Part shown: piece after piece, positions 35,941 to 49,153 of the stretch | How the letters are laid out: every line of letters begins with the position of its first letter | Numbering within the stretch: position 1 is the first letter of the stretch | Source: Cellulomonas uda | GTDB taxonomy: Bacteria > Actinomycetota > Actinomycetes > Actinomycetales > Cellulomonadaceae | DNA: 49,153 nt | Direction of reading: 5' to 3' | Assembly: GCF_006538705.1 (NCBI RefSeq) | Contig: NZ_BJLP01000032.1 | Span: forward strand, 1 to 49,153 | Translations under genes and position numbers: made by a program | Notes under the pieces: model-generated | Seen by the model: the letters and a program-made list of their open reading frames with translations, nothing else | The model's database searches: none | Told to the model about the DNA's origin: nothing

Positions 35941-36920
35941 GGGAGAAGCAGGACCTTTCCGGTCGTGGCGCGCGACTCGAGCGCGCGGTGGGCGTCGGCT
36001 GCGGCCGACAGGGGGAATCGGGCGCCGATGCGGACGTCGAGACGCTCGTCGGCCACCGCGCCGAACAGCTCGGACGCGCGCCACTCGAGCTCGGCACGAT
36101 CGGCGACGTAGTGCCCGAGCGTCGGGCGCGTGAGGAACACCGACCCGGCGGCGTTGAGCCGCTGCGGGTCGACGGGCGGGACCGGGCCGGACGACGCCCC
36201 GTACAGGACGAGCATGCCGCGCCGGGCGAGCGACGCGAGCGACGCGTCGAACGTGTCGCGCCCGACACCGTCGTACACGGCGTCGACCCCGCGGCCGTCG
36301 GTCAGGTCCCGGACGCGAGCGGGCAGGTCGGTCGTCAGGTCGTCGAGCTCGCGGTAGCGGATCACGTCGGTGGCGCCCGCGCCGCGCGCCAGGGCCTCCT
36401 TCTGCACGGAGCCGACCGTCGCGATGACGCGACCGCCGCGCTGGGTCGCGAGCTGGGTCAGCAGGAGGCCGACGCCGCCCGCGGCCGCGTGCACGAGCAC
36501 CGTGGTGCCGGGCTCGACCGGGAACGTGGACGTCGCCAGGTAGTGCGCGGTCATGCCCTGCAGCGGCAGCGCGGCGGCGACCTCGTCGGCCACGCCGTCC
36601 GGGACGGGCAGGAGCTCGCGCTCGGGCACGGCGACGAGCTCGGCGTACGAGCCGGGTCCCGCGGACCAGGCGACGCGGTCGCCGGGTGCGACGTGCGTGA
36701 CCTGCGCACCGACGGACACCACGGTCCCGGCACCCTCGGAGCCGGGGACGTGCGGGAAGCTCGCGGGGTACACGCCGGAGCGGCGGTAGGTGTCGATGAA
36801 GTTCACACCCGCTGCGGCGACGCGGACCAGGGCCTCGTGCGGCCCGGGCTCCGGGTCGGGACGGGTGACGGACGACAGGACCTCGGGTCCACCGGCGCGG
36901 GTGGCTTCGACGGCGTGCAC
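35937..36920 (-). CDS. NADPH:quinone oxidoreductase, zinc-free MDR family
   Basis: The 327-aa protein has the QOR pattern: [41 protein letters not shown] and the NADPH Rossmann segment [18 protein letters not shown]. Catalytic zinc ligands are absent. It likely reduces quinones or enones with NADPH. GTG at 36920 matches the family start; an in-frame ATG at 36953 would add 11 residues and cannot be excluded. It is coupled to the frnE-like gene and divergent from argC, whose promoter region it borders. Confidence 0.88.
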   Translation of the reverse strand: MHAVEATRAGGPEVLSSVTRPDPEPGPHEALVRVAAAGVNFIDTYRRSGVYPASFPHVPGSEGAGTVVSVGAQVTHVAPGDRVAWSAGPGSYAELVAVPERELLPVPDGVADEVAAALPLQGMTAHYLATSTFPVEPGTTVLVHAAAGGVGLLLTQLATQRGGRVIATVGSVQKEALARGAGATDVIRYRELDDLTTDLPARVRDLTDGRGVDAVYDGVGRDTFDASLASLARRGMLVLYGASSGPVPPVDPQRLNAAGSVFLTRPTLGHYVADRAELEWRASELFGAVADERLDVRIGARFPLSAAADAHRALESRATTGKVLLLP

Positions 36921-36977
36921 GTCGAGCCGAACGCGCGTGGGGCACCATTTCATCCCGGTGGGGCCCGACCCGACGCT

Positions 36978-37017
36978 ATGTGCATCGATTCGCGCGAACG
37001 TGTATGTTCATGCGCAT
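36978..37017 (+). promoter_or_regulatory. argC leaderless promoter with candidate ARG boxes
   Basis: TATGTT (37003-37008) is 7 nt before the argC ATG. Two AT-rich imperfect palindromes, TGTGCATCGATTCGCG (36979-36994) and GTGTATGTTCATGCGCAT (37000-37017), resemble tandem ArgR half-boxes and overlap the -10 and start codon. That is where a repressor would block transcription. The boxes are judged by eye and are only moderately convincing. Confidence 0.5.
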
Positions 37018-38080
37018 GTCGTTCACAGTCGCGGTCGCGGGCGCGAGCGGGTACGCCGGTGGCGAGATGCTCCGGCTCCTGCTGCAGCACCCCGAGGCAC
37101 GCATCGGCGCGGTCACGGCCCACGCGAACGCGGGCACGCATCTCGGTGAGCACCAGCCGCACCTGCGAGGCCTCGCCGACCGCGTCCTCGCCCCCACGAC
37201 GCCCGACACCCTGGCCGGCCACGACGTCGTCGTCCTCGCGCTGCCGCACGGCGCCTCGGGCGCGGTCGCGGCCGAGCTCGCGCAGCGCGACGCCGGCACG
37301 GTCGTCGTCGACCTCGGCGCCGACCACCGCCTGTCCGACGCGGCCGACTGGCTCGCGTACTACGGCAGCGAGCACGCCGGCACCTGGCCGTACGGTCTGC
37401 CCGAGCTGCTGCACGCGGGGGAGCGGACGGCCGCGGCGCAGCGCGCCACGCTCGCGGGGACGACCCGCATCGCCGTGCCCGGCTGCAACGTCACCGCCGT
37501 GACGCTCGGGCTGCAGCCCGGCGTCGCGGCGGGCATCGTCGAGCCGACCGACCTGGTCGCGGTGCTCGCCAACGGCTACTCGGGCGCCGGCAAGAGCCTC
37601 AAGCCGCACCTGCTCGCGTCCGAGGGCCTGGGGATGGCGCAGCCGTACGCGGTCGGCGGCTCCCACCGGCACATCCCCGAGATCGCGCAGAACCTGCGCA
37701 CCGCCGGAGCGCCCGACGTCACGCTCTCGTTCACCCCCACGCTCGTGCCGATGGCGCGGGGCATCCTCGCCACCGCGACCGCGCGTCTCGTGCCCGGGAC
37801 CGACCCGGCCGCGGTCCGCTCGGCCTGGGAGAGCGCGTACGCCGACGAACCGTTCGTCCACCTGCTGCCCGAGGGGCAGTGGCCGACCACGGCCGCGACG
37901 CTCGGCGCGAACACCGCGCTCGTGCAGGTCGCGGTCGACGAGCGGGCCGGCCGCGTCGTCACCGTGACGGCCATCGACAACCTGGTCAAGGGCACCGCCG
38001 GTGGCGCCCTGCAGTCGCTCAACCTCGCGCTCGGCCTGCCCGAGACGCTCGGCCTGCCCCTGGACGGAGTCGCACCGTGA
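37016..38080 (+). CDS. argC: N-acetyl-gamma-glutamyl-phosphate reductase
   Basis: Third step of arginine synthesis: NADPH reduction of acetylglutamyl phosphate. The 354-aa protein starts [21 protein letters not shown] (Rossmann), has the catalytic Cys about 157 in VPGCNVTAV and the His region [10 protein letters not shown]. Upstream in-frame starts exist (37004, 37010), but ATG 37016 matches the family and sits 7 nt after the -10. It heads argCJBDFR, whose members overlap by 4 bp each. Confidence 0.97.
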   Translation: MSFTVAVAGASGYAGGEMLRLLLQHPEARIGAVTAHANAGTHLGEHQPHLRGLADRVLAPTTPDTLAGHDVVVLALPHGASGAVAAELAQRDAGTVVVDLGADHRLSDAADWLAYYGSEHAGTWPYGLPELLHAGERTAAAQRATLAGTTRIAVPGCNVTAVTLGLQPGVAAGIVEPTDLVAVLANGYSGAGKSLKPHLLASEGLGMAQPYAVGGSHRHIPEIAQNLRTAGAPDVTLSFTPTLVPMARGILATATARLVPGTDPAAVRSAWESAYADEPFVHLLPEGQWPTTAATLGANTALVQVAVDERAGRVVTVTAIDNLVKGTAGGALQSLNLALGLPETLGLPLDGVAP

Positions 38081-39297
38081 GCACCTCGACCCAGACCGCC
38101 GACGGCTCCGCGCAGCCCTCGCCCGGCGTCACCGCCCCGCTCGGCTTCCGGGCGAGCGGTGTCACGGCGGGCCTCAAGGCGTCCGGCAGGCCGGACCTCG
38201 CGCTCGTCGTGAACGACGGCCCGCTGCAGGTCGGGGCCGCCGTGTTCACGTCCAACCGGGTGGTCGGCCACCCCGTGACCTGGTCGCGGCAGGTCGTCGC
38301 CGACGGCGTCGTCAGCGCGGTCGTGCTCAACTCCGGCGGCGCGAACGTCTGCACGGGGCCCGAGGGCTTCCTCGACGTGCACCGCACCGCCGAGACGGTC
38401 GCGGACGCGCTGGGCGTCTCCGCGGGTGACGTCGTCGTCTGCTCGACGGGCCTGATCGGCGAGCGCCTGCCCATCGACACGCTGCTCGCGGGCGTCGCAC
38501 CCGCCGCGGCCGCGCTGTCCGGGACGGGCGGCCCCGCGGCGGCGCAGGCGATCATGACGACCGACACGGTCCCCAAGACCGCGGACCTGACGGTCGAGGG
38601 CGACGACGGCGTGTGGCGCGTGGGCGCGATGGCCAAGGGCGCCGGCATGCTCGCACCGGGCCTGGCGACGATGCTGTGCGTCATCACGACCGACGCCGTG
38701 GTCGACGCGGCGCTCGCGGACGCGGCGCTGCGCGCGGCGACCTCGCAGACGTTCGACCGCGTCGACTCGGACGGCTGCATGTCGACGTCCGACACGGTCA
38801 CGCTCCTGGCGTCGGGTGCCTCGGGCGTCGCCCCGGACCCGGCGGGCTTCACGGCCGCGGTCACGGCGGTCGCCGCGCAGCTGGCGCGCCAGCTCGTCGC
38901 GGACGCGGAGGGCGCGACCCACGACATCGCGATCACCGTCACGGGTGCGCAGTCGCAGGACGCCGGCCTCGCGGTGGCCCGCGCGATCTCGCGCTCGAAC
39001 CTGTTCAAGGCCGCGGTGTACGGCAACGACCCGAACTGGGGTCGCGTGCTCGCGTCCGTCGGCACCGTGCCCGTCGAGGTCGCCGCGTTCGACCCGGACG
39101 CGCTGGACGTGTCCATCAACGGCGTGATGATCTGCCGCGCGGGCGGCGCGCACGAGCCCCGCTCGAAGGTCGACCTGGCGGCGACGCGCGAGGTCCACGT
39201 CCTGGTCGACCTGCACGCGGGCGACGAGGTCGTGACGCTGTGGACCAACGACCTGACGCACGCCTACGTCTCCGAGAACAGCGAGTACTCCACGTGA
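38077..39297 (+). CDS. argJ: Bifunctional ornithine acetyltransferase / N-acetylglutamate synthase
   Basis: ArgJ recycles the acetyl group between acetylornithine and glutamate. The 406-aa precursor is cut by itself before Thr in [16 protein letters not shown] (about residue 197) to give alpha and beta chains. Other signatures are [21 protein letters not shown] and [12 protein letters not shown], ending [10 protein letters not shown]. The GTG start overlaps the argC stop. The bifunctional type is typical where no argA is present. Confidence 0.97.
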   Translation: MSTSTQTADGSAQPSPGVTAPLGFRASGVTAGLKASGRPDLALVVNDGPLQVGAAVFTSNRVVGHPVTWSRQVVADGVVSAVVLNSGGANVCTGPEGFLDVHRTAETVADALGVSAGDVVVCSTGLIGERLPIDTLLAGVAPAAAALSGTGGPAAAQAIMTTDTVPKTADLTVEGDDGVWRVGAMAKGAGMLAPGLATMLCVITTDAVVDAALADAALRAATSQTFDRVDSDGCMSTSDTVTLLASGASGVAPDPAGFTAAVTAVAAQLARQLVADAEGATHDIAITVTGAQSQDAGLAVARAISRSNLFKAAVYGNDPNWGRVLASVGTVPVEVAAFDPDALDVSINGVMICRAGGAHEPRSKVDLAATREVHVLVDLHAGDEVVTLWTNDLTHAYVSENSEYST

Positions 39298-40315
39298 GCC
39301 ACGACGACGCGACCACCGGCTCGAGCGCCGTCCCGAGCGCGACCCCCGTGCCCGACGACTTCGTCTTCGACACCCGCACCGACCTGCGCCCCGACCAGAA
39401 GGCCGAGGTGCTCATCCAGGCGCTCCCGTGGCTGCAGAAGTTCGCGGGTGCGCTCGTCGTCGTGAAGTACGGCGGCAACGCGATGGTCGACGAGGAGCTC
39501 AAGCGCGCCTTCGCCGAGGACATGGTGTTCCTGCGCCAGGTGGGGCTGCGCCCCGTCGTCGTGCACGGCGGCGGCCCGCAGATCAACGCGATGCTCGACC
39601 GGCTCGGGATCGAGTCCGAGTTCCGCGGCGGCCTGCGCGTGACCACCCCGGAGGCCATGGAGGTCGTCCGGATGGTGCTCACGGGCCAGGTGTCGCGTGA
39701 GCTCGTCGGCCTGCTCAACGCGCACGGCCCCCACGCGGTCGGACTGTCGGGCGAGGACGGCGGGCTGTTCCAGGCGCGACGCCGCACGGCGTTCGTCGGC
39801 GGAGAGGCGGTCGACGTCGGGCTCGTGGGCGACGTCGTGCAGGTCAACCCCGGTGCGGTCCAGGACCTGCTGGACGCGGGTCGGATCCCGGTGGTCAGCA
39901 CGGTCGCGCCCGACATCGACGACCCGACGCAGGTCCTCAACGTCAACGCGGACACCGCGGCGGCCGCGCTCGCGGTCGCGCTCGGTGCGCGCAAGCTCAT
40001 CGTGCTGACCGACGTCGAGGGCCTCTACCTCAGCTGGCCGGACCGCTCGTCGCTCGTGCGGCGCCTGTCGGCGAGCCAGCTCGCGGAGGTCCTGCCGACG
40101 CTCGACTCCGGCATGCGGCCCAAGATGGAGGCCTGCTGGCGCGCCGTGACGGGCGGCGTCGGACGGGCCCACGTCATCGACGGTCGCGCGCCGCACTCGA
40201 TCCTCGTCGAGGTCTTCACCTCGGACGGCATCGGCACGATGGTGCTGCCGGACACCGAGCCCGAGGACGCCCCGTTCACCGCCCCCATCCCCGTCGTCCA
40301 CCCGGAGGTGCCCGC

Positions 40316-40319
<4 letters not shown>
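39294..40319 (+). CDS. argB: Acetylglutamate kinase
   Basis: ArgB phosphorylates N-acetylglutamate, usually the arginine-inhibited step. The 341-aa protein shows [35 protein letters not shown] and [11 protein letters not shown] of the amino-acid kinase fold. Compared with about 290-300 aa in many species it has a roughly 40-residue N-terminal extension (Ser/Asp/Pro-rich, then [19 protein letters not shown], the arginine-sensing helix) and a short C-terminal tail. GTG overlaps the argJ stop. Confidence 0.97.
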
Positions 40320-43145
<2,826 letters not shown>

Positions 43146-43197
43146 CGGCCGCGAACCGCATGCCCCACCCACACCAGCTCGTAGAAAGTGACATCTC

Positions 43198-46460
<3,263 letters not shown>

Positions 46461-46464
<4 letters not shown>

Positions 46465-47315
46465 GCCCCGCGGCGGACGCCCCCCGCGAACCGGTCCTCG
46501 TCGACCGGGCGCTCGCGCACGCCGTGGCCCCACCGGACGCCGTGCCGGACGCTCCCCGCTCGTCGGACGCTCCCCGCTCGTCGGACGTGCCCCGCTCGCC
46601 GGACACCGCCGACCCGCTGCGCTTCGTCGCGGTCCCCGCGCGCACCTGGTACGCGCGGGACGTGCACGCCGTCGCGCGGGACCTGCTCGGCGCCTACCTC
46701 ACGTCCCGCACCCCCGAGGGCGAGGTGACGGTCCGGCTGACGGAGGTCGAGGCGTACTCCGGCGCGGACGACCCGGGTTCGCACGCGTTCCGGGGCCGCA
46801 CGGCCCGCAACGCTGTGATGTTCGCCGAGCCCGGTCGTCTGTACGTGTACCGGCACCTCGGGCTGCACCACTGCGTCAACGTGGTCGCCGAGCCGACGGG
46901 ACGCGCCGCCGCCGTCCTGCTCCGGGCGGGCGAGGTCGTCGCGGGCGCCGAGCTCGCCTGGGCGCGCCGCGAGCACGTGGGCGTCGTCGACTCCCACCGT
47001 CAGCTCGCCCGGGGTCCCGCGCGGCTCGCGGTGTGCCTCGGCGTCGACCGGTCGTGGAACGGCGACGACGTGACCGAGGCGGGGGGACGCGTCGTGCTGC
47101 ACCGGCACGAGGGTCCCGTGCTCTCGACGCAGGCGAGCGGTCCGCGGGTCGGCGTGTCCGGCCCGGGTGGCGACGCGTCCCGGCACCCCTGGCGCTACTG
47201 GCTCGTGGGCGAGCCGAGCGTGTCGGCCTACCGCCCGGCGTACCGGTCGTCGACCTCGCGCTCGCGCGGCTCGTCGGACGGGTATCTCCCGCCGGCGTCG
47301 GAAGACGTCCCGTGA
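46461..47315 (+). CDS. 3-methyladenine DNA glycosylase (AAG/MPG family)
   Basis: This base-excision repair enzyme removes alkylated purines. The 284-aa protein matches the AAG fold from about residue 55: ARDLLGAYL, LTEVEAYSGADDPGSHAFRG, NAVMFAEPGRLYVYRHLGLHHCVNVV and GPARLAVCLGVD. The N-terminal 50 residues are low-complexity and contain three copies of an 18-bp repeat. A short Ser/Arg tail follows the fold. ATG overlaps the kinase stop (ATGA). Confidence 0.92.
46551..46604 (+). repeat. Three 18-bp in-frame repeats in the glycosylase gene
   Basis: GCTCCCCGCTCGTCGGAC occurs twice exactly (46551-46568, 46569-46586) and once with three changes (46587-46604), encoding APRSSD, APRSSD, VPRSPD in the disordered N-terminus. 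Probably replication slippage. Confidence 0.88.
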
Positions 47316-47412
47316 CGGGACGACGACGTCGGCCGTGCGACGGTGCCCCCGCCGCCACCTCTCGACCGTGACCTCAGCCGCCCCCGCGCGGCCCCCTGAC
47401 CGGAGACCAGAC

Positions 47413-48675
47413 GTGACCCACATCTTCGACGAGCTCGCGTGGCGCGGGCTCATCGCCAGCACGACCGACGTCGACGCGCTGCGCGACGCGCTCTCAGCCG
47501 GGCCCGTGACGCTCTACTGCGGCTTCGACCCGACGGCGCCGAGCCTGCACATCGGCAACCTCGTCCAGATCCTCACGGTGCGCCGGCTCCAGGACGCAGG
47601 CCACCGCCCGGTCGCGCTCGTCGGCGGCGCGACGGGCCTCATCGGCGACCCGAAGATGACGGGCGAGCGCACGCTGAACTCGCGCGACGTGGTCGCGGGC
47701 TGGGTCGAGCGGATCCGCGCACAGATCGCGCCGCTGCTGCGCTTCGACGGCGAGAACGCCGCGACGCTCGTCAACAACCTCGACTGGACGGCGCCGCTGT
47801 CGGCGATCGACTTCCTGCGGGACGTCGGCCAGCACTTCCGCCTGGGGACGATGATCGCGAAGGACACCGTGGCGCGACGCCTCGCGAGCGACCAGGGCAT
47901 CTCGTTCACCGAGTTCAGCTACCAGGTGCTCCAGGGCATGGACTTCCTCGAGCTGTACCGCCGGCACGGCGTGACGCTCCAGACGGGCGGCTCCGACCAG
48001 TGGGGCAACCTGCTGTCGGGCGTCGAGCTCGTGCGCAAGGTCGAAGGCGTCGGCGTGCACGCGCTGACCACGCCCCTGGTCACCAAGGCGGACGGGACGA
48101 AGTTCGGCAAGACCGAGTCGGGCACGGTGTGGCTCGACCCGGAGATGACGACGCCGTACGCCTTCTACCAGTTCTGGCTCAACGCCGACGACGCGGACGT
48201 GCTCGGCTACCTCAAGGTCTTCACGTTCCGCACCCGCGAGCAGATCGACGAGCTGGCCGAGGCGGTCGCGTCCCGACCCGCCGCCCGCGAGGCCCAGCGC
48301 GCGCTCGCGTACGACGTCACCGCGCTCGTGCACGGGACGGCGGCGGCCGACGCGGTGGTCGCGGCGTCCCAGGCGCTGTTCGGCCGCGGCTCGCTCGCCG
48401 ACCTCGACGCCGCGACGCTCGGCGCCGCGGTCGCGGAGCTGCCCACCGCGACGGGCGCGGTCGGCGACCTCGTCGTCGACCTGCTCGCGGCGACCGGGGT
48501 GGTGAAGAGCAAGTCCGAGGCGCGGCGGGCGGTGGCCGAGGGCGGGGCGTCCGTCAACAACGTCCGCGTCGCCGGTGAGGACGCTGCGCTCGGCGAGGGT
48601 GACCTGCTGCACGGACGCTGGGCCGTGCTGCGTCGGGGCAAGCGCACGCTCGCGGTCGTGGACACCCGGGCCTGA
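47413..48675 (+). CDS. tyrS: Tyrosine-tRNA ligase
   Basis: This class I synthetase charges tRNA-Tyr. The 420-aa protein has YCGFDPTAPSLHIGNLV (HIGH variant), the tRNA/Tyr segment SYQVLQGMDFLELYRRHGV, GGSDQWGN and the KMSKS-like KFGKT (about 230-234). A C-terminal S4 domain follows (VKSKSEARRAVAEGGASVNN). GTG at 47413 follows CCGGAGA. There is no T-box in the 97-bp gap before it. A terminator follows. Confidence 0.97.
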   Translation: MTHIFDELAWRGLIASTTDVDALRDALSAGPVTLYCGFDPTAPSLHIGNLVQILTVRRLQDAGHRPVALVGGATGLIGDPKMTGERTLNSRDVVAGWVERIRAQIAPLLRFDGENAATLVNNLDWTAPLSAIDFLRDVGQHFRLGTMIAKDTVARRLASDQGISFTEFSYQVLQGMDFLELYRRHGVTLQTGGSDQWGNLLSGVELVRKVEGVGVHALTTPLVTKADGTKFGKTESGTVWLDPEMTTPYAFYQFWLNADDADVLGYLKVFTFRTREQIDELAEAVASRPAAREAQRALAYDVTALVHGTAAADAVVAASQALFGRGSLADLDAATLGAAVAELPTATGAVGDLVVDLLAATGVVKSKSEARRAVAEGGASVNNVRVAGEDAALGEGDLLHGRWAVLRRGKRTLAVVDTRA

Positions 48676-48711
48676 TCGCGGGACCGGGCGTCAGCCGCTC
48701 GGCGTCACCCG

Positions 48712-48762
48712 GCGCGGGCCGGCTCCGGAGGTCCCACGGGGTCCTCGGGAGCCGGCCCGCGC
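48712..48762 (+). terminator. Strong terminator after tyrS
   Basis: A 15-bp perfect stem (GCGCGGGCCGGCTCC, 48712-48726, with 48748-48762) contains an inner GAGG/CCTC pair. It begins 36 bp after the tyrS stop. Confidence 0.88.
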
Positions 48763-48856
48763 TGTCCCCGGAGCACCGCCGGCACCCGACGTGGGGGCGT
48801 CCGCGCAGGTCAGAGCACAGATCGGGCCCGGTGAGCGGCGTCACGCGACCACGGAT

Positions 48857-48886
48857 TTGGCGTTCGCCGCGACATCCGCGTAATGT
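48857..48886 (+). promoter_or_regulatory. Promoter P1 upstream of probable stable RNA operon
   Basis: TTGGCG (48857-48862), an 18-bp spacer and TAATGT (48881-48886) make one of the best -35/-10 pairs in the window, in a relatively AT-rich patch. Confidence 0.6.
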
Positions 48887-48923
48887 TCTCGAGGTCGCCC
48901 GGCAGGGAGGAACGGACACGGAG

Positions 48924-48943
48924 CCGGATCCGCAAGGATCTGG
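48924..48943 (+). other. GCAA-tetraloop hairpin, copy 1
   Basis: CCGGATCC-GCAA-GGATCTGG forms an 8-bp stem (one G-U pair) about 31 nt after the expected P1 TSS. It resembles copy 2 at 49132-49149. Confidence 0.65.
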
Positions 48944-49052
48944 ATGTGGCTGGTCCCGCAGGCGAACAACCCCGATCAGATCGCAGGTGCTTCGTGCGCC
49001 TGCGGCACGGTTGGGCCCAGGACCGGTGGTCCAGGGCCGCTCGACAGGGCGG

Positions 49053-49081
49053 TTCCGAACGGCCGGGAGATGGGGTAGAGT
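49053..49081 (+). promoter_or_regulatory. Promoter P2 upstream of probable stable RNA operon
   Basis: TTCCGA (49053-49058), a 17-bp spacer and TAGAGT (49076-49081). The -35 is imperfect. The downstream sequence is A-rich for this genome (GGGAAACGCACGGGGAAAC), like a ribosomal RNA leader. Confidence 0.5.
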
Positions 49082-49131
49082 GGTGAAGCCCCGAGCGGGA
49101 AACGCACGGGGAAACAAACAAGCCTCTCGCC

Positions 49132-49149
49132 CAGGATCGCAAGATCCTG
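49132..49149 (+). other. GCAA-tetraloop hairpin, copy 2
   Basis: CAGGATC-GCAA-GATCCTG is a perfect 7-bp stem with a GNRA loop, about 44 nt after the expected P2 TSS, at the end of the window. Confidence 0.65.
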
Positions 49150-49153
49150 AGGA

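Larger units (their letters stand above)
48763..49153 (+). other. Non-coding region, probable promoter/leader of a stable RNA operon
   Basis: The last 391 bp carry no credible gene; open frames are short and lack coding character. They hold two promoter-like elements, each followed by a GCAA-tetraloop hairpin with a GGATC stem, and a further stem CGCAGGTGC/GCGCCTGCG (48981-49003). Tandem promoters, a leader with hairpins and the position after tyrS suggest the front of an rRNA operon just outside the window (inference). Confidence 0.5.

Noticed and set aside
47316..47412. Possible T-box before tyrS
   Set aside because: The 97-bp gap is too short and lacks the conserved T-box sequence.
48763..49153. 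Start of 16S rRNA or a tRNA gene inside the window
   Set aside because: No 16S 5' sequence or cloverleaf was recognised; only promoter and leader-like elements are visible.

Overview
This is a high-GC, gene-dense stretch of an actinobacterial chromosome. The likely group is Micrococcales close to Cellulomonas. That placement is inference from the base composition, many GTG starts, 4-bp GTGA/ATGA overlaps, the actinobacterial gene order around infC, pheST, arg and tyrS, and a secreted multidomain nuclease with Ig-like repeats. No rRNA or tRNA lies inside the window, but the last 390 bp look like the promoter and leader zone of a stable RNA operon.

Layout. 0-2.3 kb: hisH, hisA/priA and an SseB-like gene. 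2.3-4.4 kb, minus strand: a three-gene envelope cluster (coiled-coil membrane protein, trypsin-like lipoprotein, GerW/YtfJ-like protein), divergent from an MFS transporter. 5.7-8.3 kb, minus: a DUF1844 gene and a furA-katA oxidative-stress pair with a palindromic operator. 8.4-10.6 kb: the infC-rpmI-rplT translation operon, with a long structured leader, an AUC start codon and an IF3 tail built from an 18-bp repeat. 10.6-12.1 kb: a SpoU-type rRNA methylase and ThpR.

12.2-20.8 kb, all minus: a defence island between the ribosomal cluster and pheST. From its upstream end it holds a MazE-mt-like antitoxin, a MazF toxin, hsdM, hsdS, a frameshifted mrr-like endonuclease coupled to hsdS, an unrecognised 169-aa protein, and hsdR with its own promoter. 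20.9-24.6 kb: pheS-pheT. 24.9-30.1 kb: a 1762-aa secreted nuclease/5'-nucleotidase fusion. 30.4-33.6 kb: a TPP riboswitch driving thiM-thiE-thiD/tenA. 33.7-36.9 kb, minus: trpB2, and a coupled frnE-like thiol oxidoreductase and quinone reductase pair. 37.0-45.9 kb: a complete arginine cluster argCJBDFRGH, followed by a P-loop kinase, a 3-methyladenine DNA glycosylase and tyrS.

How the parts work together. The arg genes make arginine from glutamate, with argR inside the cluster as probable autoregulator of a candidate ARG box at the argC start. The thi genes salvage thiazole and pyrimidine and join them, under TPP control. FurA and KatA form a peroxide-response unit. The restriction and toxin genes form a defence and addiction unit. 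A recurrent feature is a TANNNT hexamer 6-7 nt before a start codon (hisH, coiled-coil gene, hsdR, hsdM, antitoxin gene, argC), which points to widespread leaderless transcription. No CRISPR array, insertion sequence or transposase was seen.
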